Positions 9,302-17,479 of a DNA stretch of 64,000 nt are shown here, one piece after another. A program made the position numbers and the translations under genes. The first letter of the stretch is position 1; each line of letters begins with the position of its first letter. This DNA is from Pelagicoccus sp. SDUM812003 (GTDB lineage: Bacteria > Verrucomicrobiota > Verrucomicrobiia > Opitutales > Opitutaceae), in assembly GCF_031127815.1 (NCBI RefSeq), contig NZ_JARXHY010000008.1, positions 176,158-240,157 on the forward strand, written 5' to 3'. The notes beneath the pieces were generated by a model, which saw nothing but the letters and a program-made list of their open reading frames with translations, had not been told where the DNA came from and ran no database searches.

Positions 9302-10147
9302 TCACCGACGACGATCCTCGTCCAGCGCGTCGTCGAGCGACTCCGCCAGGCGCATGTTGTCGTCCCTCGCCTTGCGTAAGTCCTCCGTCATGGCGTTGAC
9401 CGCTACCAGCAGCGAGTCCATCTCGTCCTGACGCTGCATCTCCACGCGCTTGTCGAGGTCGCCAGCCCCCACCGCCTGACAATGCTCGATGATGGCTTCG
9501 ATCGGCTGACGAAAATGGCGAGACATCCAAGACGCGATGACCCAGGACAGCAGGACCGCGATCACGATGCTGGCCGCTCCGACCTGCTTGATGCGGTCCA
9601 GCTTGTTGCGAACTTCCGAGGCGTTCATGTCGATGCCCACGAGAAACTCCCCCTTGCTGTTCAAAGTCGGGGCATAGCCGGAAAGAAAGGTGCCCCACGC
9701 GTCCGTCACGAACTCCTCGTCCGCAGACTGCTGAGTGAAACCGAGCATCAATCGCGGCGTCGCCGACTCATACACCCTACCCGGCAGGGCCTGATCCTCG
9801 GACTCGTCGGAATCAACCACGAAGCGCACCCTGCCATCTTCGTCCAAACGCATCACGTAGAGGTAAGCGACGTCCGCGTTGCTGCGACGCATCTGCCTCA
9901 GGCTCTCCAACGCTTCGACGTACTCCCGCTTGCTCACATCCCGCTCGAAACGCACGTCGCGCAGCTCGTTGGCATCGATCTCACGGCTGATCATAGCCGC
10001 CGTGCCGCTCAGACGGGCTCGCAACTGATCGAGCAAGCTATCACGCGCCGCCAGATAGAAGATGACGCCTACGGCGCTGGAGACGAAAAACGTGGCGAGG
10101 AAGTGGGAGAAGAAGAGTTTCCTTCGGAGGGGGAACGGAGGATTCAT
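9302..10147 (-). CDS. Membrane sensor with periplasmic cache-like domain and HAMP, no output domain
   Basis: A 281-residue protein: a first membrane helix (about 15-38), a periplasmic domain of about 145 residues containing AYLYVMRLDEDGRVRFVVDSDE (resembling single-cache or PAS-like sensor folds), a second helix (VGAASIVIAVLLSWVIASW), and a HAMP domain, ending in a short coiled tail without kinase, cyclase or methyl-acceptor domain. Such truncated receptors may pair with a partner kinase. The start at 10147 is preferred over an ATG 14 codons upstream, because that stretch falls in a Pho-box-like repeat. The repeat suggests phosphate control. Confidence 0.8.
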   Translation of the reverse strand: MNPPFPLRRKLFFSHFLATFFVSSAVGVIFYLAARDSLLDQLRARLSGTAAMISREIDANELRDVRFERDVSKREYVEALESLRQMRRSNADVAYLYVMRLDEDGRVRFVVDSDESEDQALPGRVYESATPRLMLGFTQQSADEEFVTDAWGTFLSGYAPTLNSKGEFLVGIDMNASEVRNKLDRIKQVGAASIVIAVLLSWVIASWMSRHFRQPIEAIIEHCQAVGAGDLDKRVEMQRQDEMDSLLVAVNAMTEDLRKARDDNMRLAESLDDALDEDRRR

Positions 10148-10163
10148 CGAGCTTGCGAAACAC

Positions 10164-10190
10164 CGTAACAAGATCGTAACTACGGTCAAC
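10164..10190 (-). promoter_or_regulatory. Pho-box-like direct repeat upstream of the HAMP sensor
   Basis: On the plus strand CGTAAC occurs at 10164-10169 and again at 10175-10180, exactly 11 bp apart, with a weaker third copy (GTCAAC) from 10185. On the gene strand this reads TTACG repeated every 11 bp, as upstream of pstC and the porin gene. PhoB-type regulators bind such 11-bp direct repeats. It ends 17 bp from the start codon. Confidence 0.5.
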
Positions 10191-10197
10191 CGGAGAA

Positions 10198-10389
10198 TCA
10201 GTCGCCCAGCTTATACTCGGTAAAATCGTTCACGATATCCTCGTAAGGGCGATCCTGCTTGAACAGCTTCAGAATTTCCAAGTGCTCCTGCTCGGTGGTG
10301 GGCCACTCCCGATGGTAGTCCGGAAGCATCAGCACCGTGTAGGATTGGGAACGTGTCACTTTTCGACGAATCACCAGCACGACTCGCAT
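10198..10389 (-). CDS. Small conserved-looking hypothetical protein
   Basis: A 63-residue basic-then-acidic protein beginning MRVVLVIRRKVTRSQSY and ending NDFTEYKLGD. ORF continuity allows starts at 10398 or 10485, but the upstream part is low-complexity (Arg/Gly/Ser) and looks like non-coding sequence. I do not recognise the family. It sits just upstream of the HAMP sensor on the same strand, with its stop codon inside 10 bp of the Pho-box-like repeat, so the sensor probably has its own promoter. Confidence 0.45.
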   Translation of the reverse strand: MRVVLVIRRKVTRSQSYTVLMLPDYHREWPTTEQEHLEILKLFKQDRPYEDIVNDFTEYKLGD

Positions 10390-10751
10390 CCTTCCCATTC
10401 GCCCGCCGAGCTCAAGACCAGAAAGCGCGATTCGCGCTCGAGAGCGACCCTCCGCCCTCGGCGCTCCCGTGGAAAATGGAGACAAATCGCCCCGGTCCGA
10501 CCAGAAAACGCGCGTGTATACAATTTTTTATGACAACTCCTTAGGGAACAGACCCCCACTAGGCAGTTCATCGCGCATGGAGACCTAGAGTCTTCCCTCT
10601 AAATGGCGTGAATTCTATTGCAGTCAGGCGACAAAAAGCACCAAGGTAAATCGCAGACTGGCGCTCATCGGCCCTGTGAAACTAGCCGTTTCAATCGAGC
10701 TCCCCAAACGCCGTCGCTACGACTCTAACCCGCAACTTCTGGATACGACTC
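10390..10751. other. Intergenic region without a recognisable gene
   Basis: About 360 bp between the small minus-strand ORF and the small plus-strand ORF. It contains an A/T-rich patch near 10514-10535, the only promoter-like stretch, but no convincing -35/-10 pair. No RNA gene or mobile-element end was recognised. Confidence 0.4.
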
Positions 10752-11000
10752 ATGGACCGAATAGGCTCAAATCCTTATCTCAATACCACCCGTCTCTACC
10801 AGCAATCCCTGCAGCAGCGCCAAGAGACCCATCAGAGCCAGTCGAACGCGTCCAAGATCGAGACAAGCGCCGCCACCCAGAAGACCGACCCCAGCGGATT
10901 CTCCAGCATGTTCGGAGACAACGAATTGCTCAAGCTGCAAGGAAATCTGGAAGCGATCGCCCAGATGGCCGAGCACGCCCTGAAACGCTTCGACGGTTAG
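10752..11000 (+). CDS. Small hypothetical protein
   Basis: An 82-residue polar protein, Gln/Ser/Asn-rich in its first half (SNPYLNTTRLYQQSLQQRQE) and ending in an amphipathic helix (LLKLQGNLEAIAQMAEHALKRF). No family is recognised. It is followed after 12 bp by the oxidoreductase gene on the same strand, so the two are probably one transcript. The composition, with a predicted helical tail, and the tight spacing favour a real gene. Confidence 0.55.
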   Translation: MDRIGSNPYLNTTRLYQQSLQQRQETHQSQSNASKIETSAATQKTDPSGFSSMFGDNELLKLQGNLEAIAQMAEHALKRFDG

Positions 11001-11012
11001 CCCTTTTCTCCC

Positions 11013-12038
11013 ATGCTTCGCGCCGGCATCATCGGCACCGGACGCATCGGATCCTCTCTCGAAAAGGACCCGCTCCGGCCACCCGGATCGTCGCACGCCG
11101 GTTCGTACGCCCTCTCCAAGGAAGTGGAACTGGTCAGCGGCTGCGATATAGATCCGGCGGCGCTTGCCACGTTCGGCGACGACTGGAAAATCGAATCGGA
11201 CCACCTGTATTCAAATTTTTACGACATGCTCCGTTCGGAACGGCTCGACATCGTCAGCGTGTGCGCCTACGCCACCGAACGTCTGGAAATGGCCCAAGCT
11301 GCTCTGGAAGCGGGAGCGAAAGGCCTCTGGCTTGAGAAGTCCCTCGGTTGCAGCCTCCAGGAAGCGGATGCGATCGCGAGACTCCTGCATCAGCGCCAAG
11401 CGGTCGGAGTGGTCGACTATCCGCGACGAGGCAGAGCTCCCTATCGCAAGATCAAGTCGCTGATCGACCAAGGCGACTTCGGCAGGCTGCAAAGCGTAAC
11501 CTGCCACATGACCCATCAGCTGATCCACACCGGGACCCATGCCTTCGACGTCATTCGCTACTGGTGTGGCGAAGCGTTGCAGGCCAGAGGCGTTCTTGAG
11601 AACGCAGCAGGCCAATCAAAGGAAATCGTCGACCAGGGAGGCAGCGGGGAGTTCGCCATGAGCTCCGGTACCCAGGTGTTCGTTTCCGCGTATCGAAAGA
11701 AGTACTACATCTTTCAGTTCGACCTGATCTTCGACGACGCCCGCATTTTGATCGGCAACGACATCGCCAAAGTCTACCGACCTGCCCCGAGCACCAACTA
11801 CAGCGGATTCAAGGAACTCTTCGAGCAGCCAAGCTTCGACTGGGGCCCGTCCTACGGGCGCGACATGGTCGGCGAGCTGGTTCATTGCGCGAAGACCGGC
11901 GAGGAGCCGCTCTTTTCCATGCGCAACGCCACTGAAGCGCTGCGCATGGCCCTCGCTCTCTTCGCTTCCGCTCGCGAAGGTGGCGTCGCGATCGATCCGC
12001 GAACGCTCGAGCCGGACTTTCGAATCGAAAACCACTGA
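11013..12038 (+). CDS. Gfo/Idh/MocA family NAD(P)-dependent oxidoreductase
   Basis: A 341-residue protein with an N-terminal Rossmann fold (AGIIGTGRIG, the GxGxxG dinucleotide motif), then the family segment CAYATERLEMAQAALEAGAKGLWLEKSL, where the EK(P/S) lysine is the usual catalytic or cofactor-binding residue, and a C-terminal alpha/beta substrate domain with HTGTHAFDVIRYW, which supplies the HxxxD motif. Members oxidise or reduce sugars, inositols or amino acids. The substrate cannot be inferred and no sugar genes lie adjacent. Confidence 0.88.
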   Translation: MLRAGIIGTGRIGSSLEKDPLRPPGSSHAGSYALSKEVELVSGCDIDPAALATFGDDWKIESDHLYSNFYDMLRSERLDIVSVCAYATERLEMAQAALEAGAKGLWLEKSLGCSLQEADAIARLLHQRQAVGVVDYPRRGRAPYRKIKSLIDQGDFGRLQSVTCHMTHQLIHTGTHAFDVIRYWCGEALQARGVLENAAGQSKEIVDQGGSGEFAMSSGTQVFVSAYRKKYYIFQFDLIFDDARILIGNDIAKVYRPAPSTNYSGFKELFEQPSFDWGPSYGRDMVGELVHCAKTGEEPLFSMRNATEALRMALALFASAREGGVAIDPRTLEPDFRIENH

Positions 12039-12099
12039 TTCGACCGAAGGCCGCAATTGCGTTTGCCAGCCCGCGGCCAGCCGCTAAAGCTCTCAGTTC

Positions 12100-12741
12100 A
12101 TGCCAGATCTCAGCGACTTTAGAGAAGAATACGGCCACGACATCCTGACCAAGGAATCAGTCCATCCCAATCCGGTGGAGCAGTTTCGCATCTGGTTCGA
12201 CTATGCGGTGTCGCAAAAAATAACCGAGCCCAACGCTATGAGCCTCGCCACGGTGGACGAGCACGCCCAGCCTTGGCTCCGCACCGTGCTCCTAAAGGCC
12301 TACGACGATCGCGGTTTCGTATTCTACACCAACTACGACAGCCGCAAAGGCAAACAGCTCGCCAACAATCCAAAGGCATCCGTACTCTTCCCCTGGATAC
12401 AGCTGGAGCGACAGGTGATCATCAATGGGGAGGTGGAGCGGGTCTCCAACAGCGAGTCCTTGAAATACTTTTCCAGCCGCCCGTTTGGCAGTCGCCTCGG
12501 AGCCTGGGTCTCCCAGCAAAGCTCCGTCGTATCCTCGCGCTCCCTGCTGCTCGCCAAGCTGGAGGAGATGAAGCGCAAGTTCAAAAACGGCGAAGTGCCG
12601 CTGCCGTCCTTCTGGGGCGGCTATCGCGTGAAGCCGAAAACCATCGAGTTCTGGCTGGGCGGCAAAAACCGCATCCACGACCGCATCTTCTACTCCAGGC
12701 GAGAGGACGGGACGTGGAGCATCGAGCGGCTCGCCCCGTAA
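12100..12741 (+). CDS. pdxH: Pyridoxamine 5'-phosphate oxidase
   Basis: A 213-residue FMN enzyme that oxidises pyridoxine- or pyridoxamine-phosphate to pyridoxal 5'-phosphate, the last step of vitamin B6 synthesis and salvage. FMN and substrate motifs are present: RTVLLKAYDDRGFVFYTNYDSRKG, then SRPFGSRLGAWVSQQSS, and the C-terminal FWLGGKNRIHDRIFYSR with ERLAP at the end, all as in PdxH. The length matches the family (210-220). It follows the oxidoreductase by 61 bp. Confidence 0.95.
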   Translation: MPDLSDFREEYGHDILTKESVHPNPVEQFRIWFDYAVSQKITEPNAMSLATVDEHAQPWLRTVLLKAYDDRGFVFYTNYDSRKGKQLANNPKASVLFPWIQLERQVIINGEVERVSNSESLKYFSSRPFGSRLGAWVSQQSSVVSSRSLLLAKLEEMKRKFKNGEVPLPSFWGGYRVKPKTIEFWLGGKNRIHDRIFYSRREDGTWSIERLAP

Positions 12742-12788
12742 ACGGAGGCACCCCTCGGGGCCCTTCGCCGCGCGTCGCAGGCGCCGGC

Positions 12789-13586
12789 TCAGCGCTGCCA
12801 AGCGGGGGACCAACAGGTCGTGCGCCCGCCTATTGTTTCCCGAACGAGCGGCTTTCCGGTCGCCGGGCAGTCGCCTCCATCCTTCCAACGATGCTGGAAG
12901 AGCCAGGTCTCCGGCGGATCGCTGTAGTCACCCCCAATCGTCCGTATCGCTTCCGCGCATACAAAGCGTAGCTTCTCGAAGAGGGCATCGCTTTCCTTCT
13001 TCGACAAGCTCTCAACCTTCCGCGAAGGTCGGACACGAGCCTGCCAAAGGATCTCGTCCGCCATCCAATTCCCAACTCCAGGAAAGTACTCCTGCTTGAG
13101 CAGGAAAGCTTTCAGCACGCTGCGGGGCGAGCGAGACAGGATCTCCTCGAATCGTTCCGGAGTGAACTGCTCGTCGTGCGGCTGGGGAGGAAGCTCGCGC
13201 CACCAAGCAGGCAGATCGCCCTCGGTCCGGTGAAAGGCCACTTTTCCGAACTGTCGAGAATCCTGAAAAACCAGCAGCGTCCGCTCGCCCCGCAAGACCA
13301 GGTGATCATGCTTGACTCGCTCATAGTCGAGGTTCTCGCGACGCAGCGACCCGGTCATTCCAAGGTGGATCTCAAGATACGATCGATCTCCGAAGGAGAA
13401 TAGCATTCGCTTGCCATGCGTGTATCCAGCTTTCAAGACAGAGTCGTCCAAGGCTGATCGCAGCGTATCCGCATCGCAATGACGGCAGCAACGCGCCTTA
13501 GGCGAGATCCAGTCGAGGCGAAACCGCTGCCCGACCGCCGCCTTCCATTTGGAGGCGTGAAAGGCGACTTCCGCTAGCTCCGGCAT
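12789..13586 (-). CDS. DNA-formamidopyrimidine glycosylase family protein with degenerate zinc finger
   Basis: A 265-residue Fpg/Nei-type base-excision glycosylase. The N-terminus MPELAEV carries the catalytic Pro2 and Glu3. A helix-two-turn-helix follows (LKAFLLKQEYFPGVGNWMADEILWQARV), the DNA-binding signature of the family. The C-terminal zinc finger, normally four cysteines, is damaged: it reads GDCPATGKPL then GRTTCWSPAWQ, so three of four ligand positions are changed while the hairpin-like spacing remains. It could be a zincless-finger member like those known in other Fpg/Nei branches. MutM versus Nei activity is not decidable here. It converges with pdxH. Confidence 0.85.
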   Translation of the reverse strand: MPELAEVAFHASKWKAAVGQRFRLDWISPKARCCRHCDADTLRSALDDSVLKAGYTHGKRMLFSFGDRSYLEIHLGMTGSLRRENLDYERVKHDHLVLRGERTLLVFQDSRQFGKVAFHRTEGDLPAWWRELPPQPHDEQFTPERFEEILSRSPRSVLKAFLLKQEYFPGVGNWMADEILWQARVRPSRKVESLSKKESDALFEKLRFVCAEAIRTIGGDYSDPPETWLFQHRWKDGGDCPATGKPLVRETIGGRTTCWSPAWQR

Positions 13587-13591
13587 CGGTT

Positions 13592-14752
13592 CTATCGAAG
13601 CTGCCAGCGGTAGTGATAGGAGCTGAGGAGTTCGGGTCCCTCGTCCTTCACAGCTACCACATCCTCGATGCGACAGCCGCCGATGCCCGGGTAGTACAGG
13701 CCTGGCTCGACCGTGATCACCGCGTTGCGCTTGAGCTTTTGAGACACGATGGAAACGCGTGGAGCTTCGTGCACCTCCAAGCCCAGCCCGTGACCCGTTC
13801 CGTGGATGAAACCTTCCGCCCCGGACTGTCCCCGGCGAGTTTCAAAGCCCAGTTTGGCGAACGTTTCCACCACGTGGCCGTGCACCGTTTTCCCATTCAC
13901 TCCGGTCTTGACGCGCCCGATCGCGCTCTGCTGCGCTTCGAAGACCGCTTCCACGATCCCCTTTTGGGCGTCGGAAGCCTTCCCCTTGAGAAAGGTGCGC
14001 GTCATGTCGCCGTGATAGCCCGTTTTCGAAACTCGAGGGAAAACGTCCACGATGATCAGCTCGTTGGCCCGCAAGGGCCCCGTGCCGACGCAGTGCGGAT
14101 CGCAGGCCTGGTCGCCGCCAGCCGCTATGGTATCGCTGGAGATCGATCCCGCTTCCAAGCAGGCGATTTCGATGAGGCTCCTGAGACGCTCCGAGCTGAG
14201 CAGCTTGCCGTCGAGGTAGAGTTTGCCCTTCTTCACCACGCTCCTGCGCAGGGCTTTCTCCGCGGCTCGAATGCCCGCGGCGCTGCAGCGGTTTCCCTCT
14301 TCGATGAATGCCAGCTCCTGATCCGTCTTGGTTTCCCGCTTCGGAAACAAGGAGCCATCCACCACGTTGATCTCCAAGCCAAGTTCCAGAAGCTTGAACG
14401 CGAGACCGCTGGGGAAGTCGCTTGGCACCTTGAAGGCGGCGATTTCGAACTCCTTGGCGATCACGAAGACCACCTCGGCATATCCCACCTTGGCCCGCTG
14501 AAACTGCTCCCGAGCCATCTCGAGGTAGATTTCGAGCGGCAGCACCACGTCGAACTTGGATTCCTTCAGAGCCCGGGCGTATTCGAGCTGGTTGAGAACC
14601 GCGTACCATTTGCGACCCTTGCTGAAGGAGAGAAACGCATCCGGCACGCCGAAGCCTCCGATGTAGAGCTGGTCGGCGCTTTTTTGCGTATCTGCAAACA
14701 GCAGCGGCGACGCGGTGGTCTTGGCGGACTTTCGGGCGGATTTCTTCGGCAT
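13592..14752 (-). CDS. M24 family metallopeptidase (Xaa-Pro aminopeptidase type)
   Basis: A 386-residue pita-bread-fold peptidase. The five dinuclear metal ligands are visible in order: Asp in IIVDVFPR, Asp in GYHGDMTRTF, His in HGTGHGLGLEVHE, Glu in VEPGLYY and Glu in CRIEDVV. The N-terminal 150 residues are the creatinase-like domain. The start at 14752 (MPKKSARKSAKT) is preferred over an ATG four codons earlier. The gene ends 5 bp before the glycosylase start codon, so the two are probably one transcript. It likely trims N-terminal residues before proline. Confidence 0.9.
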   Translation of the reverse strand: MPKKSARKSAKTTASPLLFADTQKSADQLYIGGFGVPDAFLSFSKGRKWYAVLNQLEYARALKESKFDVVLPLEIYLEMAREQFQRAKVGYAEVVFVIAKEFEIAAFKVPSDFPSGLAFKLLELGLEINVVDGSLFPKRETKTDQELAFIEEGNRCSAAGIRAAEKALRRSVVKKGKLYLDGKLLSSERLRSLIEIACLEAGSISSDTIAAGGDQACDPHCVGTGPLRANELIIVDVFPRVSKTGYHGDMTRTFLKGKASDAQKGIVEAVFEAQQSAIGRVKTGVNGKTVHGHVVETFAKLGFETRRGQSGAEGFIHGTGHGLGLEVHEAPRVSIVSQKLKRNAVITVEPGLYYPGIGGCRIEDVVAVKDEGPELLSSYHYRWQLR

Positions 14753-14805
14753 AGCCCCCAGCAAATCGCGTCCGCTCCAACTGTAAAGCGCCGAAGCGAA
14801 GGCTC

Positions 14806-15603
14806 TCAGTGATCCGCCACGTAGGCCTCGAGCAGCTCGCGGGAAATCCGATACTTGCCGGCGCAGCGCGGGCAGTTCACTTCGATCAGCTCTTCGCCGA
14901 GAAACAGCTCCTCCGCATCGCTGAGAAACACTGGGGCCAGGGTCTTGAGGATGCGCTCCTGGTTGCAGCCGCAGCTCCAGCGAACGAAGCGCGTCTCCAA
15001 ATCGACCACCTCCTCGTCCTCCTCCAAGCTCCTCACCTGCTCCATCGTGAGCCCCTTGAACCAGTCCACGTCGTAGTCCGGATGAGCCGCCACGATGGCG
15101 TAGTCATCCGGTTCGATCTCGAAAAACCGGGCCGGACGCTGCTCGCTGAACGCGTAAAAGGTCTCCACCGCCTGAATCATGTCGCCGCCTTGAAACCCCA
15201 CCACCGAACGGTGCGGATCGCGGCCGCGACGCACGATGTCCTGATAGAACGCGTTCTCCTCGGCGGGTTTCACGTTTTCGGTGTAGATGCGGCCCACCAC
15301 CTGGCCCGTGCCGGTATCGCCCCCCAGGAAGACGTTCAGCAAGGGATCCTGAAAGTTCACCGTCCAAGCAAGCACGTCGTTTCTCGGATGGGAAATGCAA
15401 TGCAGGCTGAAGAGAGCCAGAGCGGTCTTGAGCCGCTGATCGTGCGAAGGCTCCAGCTCGATGCGGTTGTCCTTGAGGTGGAGATAGTAGTCCACGTAGA
15501 GCTGGCTGAAGTTAGCCCGGGCGTAGAGCACGTTTCTCCCGCGCACGAAGCGGGACTTGATGGCGAGAAGATCTGACTCGTTGGAAGGAGACTGGTCTGG
15601 CAT
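14806..15603 (-). CDS. hslO: Redox-regulated chaperone Hsp33
   Basis: A 265-residue protein of the Hsp33 family. The C-terminal redox switch keeps all four zinc cysteines as a CxC (WSCGCNQERI) and a CxxC (VNCPRCAGKY). Under oxidation these release zinc and activate the holdase. The N-terminal core contains the family pattern GDTGTGQVVGRIYTENVKPAEE. The length is slightly below E. coli Hsp33 (292). It lies 53 bp upstream of the M24 peptidase gene on the same strand. Confidence 0.88.
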   Translation of the reverse strand: MPDQSPSNESDLLAIKSRFVRGRNVLYARANFSQLYVDYYLHLKDNRIELEPSHDQRLKTALALFSLHCISHPRNDVLAWTVNFQDPLLNVFLGGDTGTGQVVGRIYTENVKPAEENAFYQDIVRRGRDPHRSVVGFQGGDMIQAVETFYAFSEQRPARFFEIEPDDYAIVAAHPDYDVDWFKGLTMEQVRSLEEDEEVVDLETRFVRWSCGCNQERILKTLAPVFLSDAEELFLGEELIEVNCPRCAGKYRISRELLEAYVADH

Positions 15604-15663
15604 AGGCTGCTTTTGTAAAAGCCTGCCTCAGATCTCAAGCCCGAGAGCTCTCTGACGGGAAAC

Positions 15664-16509
15664 TTATTTGCCTCCTGCCACCGCCAAGGTCCGACGAAGC
15701 TCTCGCGCCCGCGAGCGAAAGTGCTCCGCCCTTTCGTGACGCGGATCGATCAGCAGCAGTTCGTTGTAGGCCTGCAAGGCCCGCCTTGGCTCGCCTACCT
15801 GCTCGCCGAGCTCGGCCAGCAATTCGAGCACCTCGATACGGATCGACTCCACCGGCAGACCCATTTCGTAGGCCGTTTCCAAATGCTCAAAGGCCGCTCG
15901 AGCATCGAGATCGAAATGCACGTAGGCTTCGCCGGCGATGCGGTGGAAGTTTCGGCGGATCTCCGGCAAGCTCAGGCTCGCCGCCATGCGTTCCAGCTCG
16001 CTCAGCCGCCGGGCCACGTCGGGCTCTTCGCCCTGCTCGTCGTAGATTTCCATAGTCGCGTACTTGATGAACGCCATCTGCCCGAAGAAGCGGTCCTTGT
16101 TCGGCAGGTAGAGATCGTAGTACAGCTGCTTGGCCACGGTCATGTCCTGCTCGATCGGATTGGACTGAGCGATCCGAGCCAGGTAGTAGAGCGAAGCCAA
16201 ACCGATGGCGTCGGAGTCGTTTTCAGCCACCAGGCTGCGAAAAAGGCTTTGGGCGTAGCGGTACGGCTCCTCCCCGCCCTCCAGCTCGATCTTGCCGTGC
16301 AGCACGTCCAGGGCTTCGGTGTAGGCTCCGAGGCGCTTGTTGCTCCTGCCGAAGGTGCGGAGGCGAGTGAACTCCGCCGAGCTGTCGCTGTAGATCAGCA
16401 TGGCCTCCTCCTCCCAGATCGGGCGACCCTCCTCCTGAGCCATGACCCGGGGAGCATCTTGAAGGAAATACGCGAGGGAGACGAGTGCGAGAAGGGAGTA
16501 TGCGCTCAT
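15664..16509 (-). CDS. Exported TPR-like repeat protein of unknown function
   Basis: A 281-residue protein with an N-terminal signal peptide (MSAYSLLALVSLAYFLQDAPRVMAQ region) and mostly helical pairs that read as tetratricopeptide repeats in the last 100 residues (for example ALQAYNELLLIDPRHERAEH). It is probably periplasmic. The start at 16509 places the signal peptide at the N-terminus; an ATG 22 codons upstream would bury it. No enzyme motif is visible. It precedes hslO by 60 bp on the same strand. Confidence 0.65.
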   Translation of the reverse strand: MSAYSLLALVSLAYFLQDAPRVMAQEEGRPIWEEEAMLIYSDSSAEFTRLRTFGRSNKRLGAYTEALDVLHGKIELEGGEEPYRYAQSLFRSLVAENDSDAIGLASLYYLARIAQSNPIEQDMTVAKQLYYDLYLPNKDRFFGQMAFIKYATMEIYDEQGEEPDVARRLSELERMAASLSLPEIRRNFHRIAGEAYVHFDLDARAAFEHLETAYEMGLPVESIRIEVLELLAELGEQVGEPRRALQAYNELLLIDPRHERAEHFRSRARELRRTLAVAGGK

Positions 16510-16691
16510 GGTATCGGATAGTACGGGGTAGTGGCTGAAATAGTTTCCTAGTGATGGGCGACGACCACGCAACATATGATTCGCTGAACAGTCAAAGAAT
16601 CGCCTGAAAGCCCAATCCGATAGAGTCTTGCCTTAAAACCGCTTTAGCCAGACCCTCGAGATCCCCGTTTTCTCCCCGCGCCTGCCAGCCA

Positions 16692-17420
16692 ATGCCCACA
16701 ACGCCGACGACTTCCCCCTACCGCGCCATCGCCAAACTGCTGGTTCTCGCCACCGTGCTGGTCGCGGTGTCCGGCTGCGTCTACCTGCGACTGCTTCGCT
16801 TCAAAGGCCACCTCAAGGAGTTCGAGCAATACGTGCAGGTGGACCGCTCCCACGGACTGGCTCTCATCTTCCTCGAGCCGGCGCTCAGGGACGAGGATTT
16901 CATCTTCATCACCGAGTCCGAACCCACGCTCAAGCAAGCCCTGCCCGGATCCCCATCCGGGGAGGTCTGGCACTGGGTTTTCGAAAAGGAGCTGCCGGCG
17001 GAATCGGGGGCGGAGCCTTTCGATATCCTTTTCCGGACCACCTTCGAGGACCACTTGCTGACCCGCATCGACTTCGACCCCGAGCTGCTCTCCGCCATAC
17101 CCAAAGACTTCATCGTGGAGCTTTTCAAAAGCATGGGCAAAGCCCGCATCAACAAGCTCAGACGCAGCGCCACCGCCAAGATGTCGCGCGACGCGCTGGT
17201 CGACGTGCCTCTGCCCAGCCTCAAGGAAATCGAATCTGTCATGGGTGATCCGAGCGAGCGGGAGACCAAAGGGAAACGATCGCTCTGGCGCTACGAGTTC
17301 AACTTTCACAATCCGGAAAACCGCGAGCTCTCCGGACAGTTTCGCATCGTATTCAAATCCGATAGCAGGGACCTGGACCAGCAGATCACCGGTTTCGAAG
17401 TCTCCGGAAAGGGACGCTAG
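16692..17420 (+). CDS. Putative lipoprotein of unknown function
   Basis: A 242-residue protein with a typical lipoprotein signal: basic N-terminus, hydrophobic helix (LLVLATVLVAVSGC) and lipobox VSGC with the modified cysteine at about residue 29. The rest is alpha/beta with many Asp, Glu and Phe residues and no recognised domain. It probably sits on the periplasmic face of a membrane. It stands alone between divergent and convergent TPR genes. Confidence 0.7.
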   Translation: MPTTPTTSPYRAIAKLLVLATVLVAVSGCVYLRLLRFKGHLKEFEQYVQVDRSHGLALIFLEPALRDEDFIFITESEPTLKQALPGSPSGEVWHWVFEKELPAESGAEPFDILFRTTFEDHLLTRIDFDPELLSAIPKDFIVELFKSMGKARINKLRRSATAKMSRDALVDVPLPSLKEIESVMGDPSERETKGKRSLWRYEFNFHNPENRELSGQFRIVFKSDSRDLDQQITGFEVSGKGR

Positions 17421-17479
17421 CGCAGCGCCGGGATGCTGATGCTCCTCGACGGGATAGGGAAAACCGCTCGAAGCAGGGC

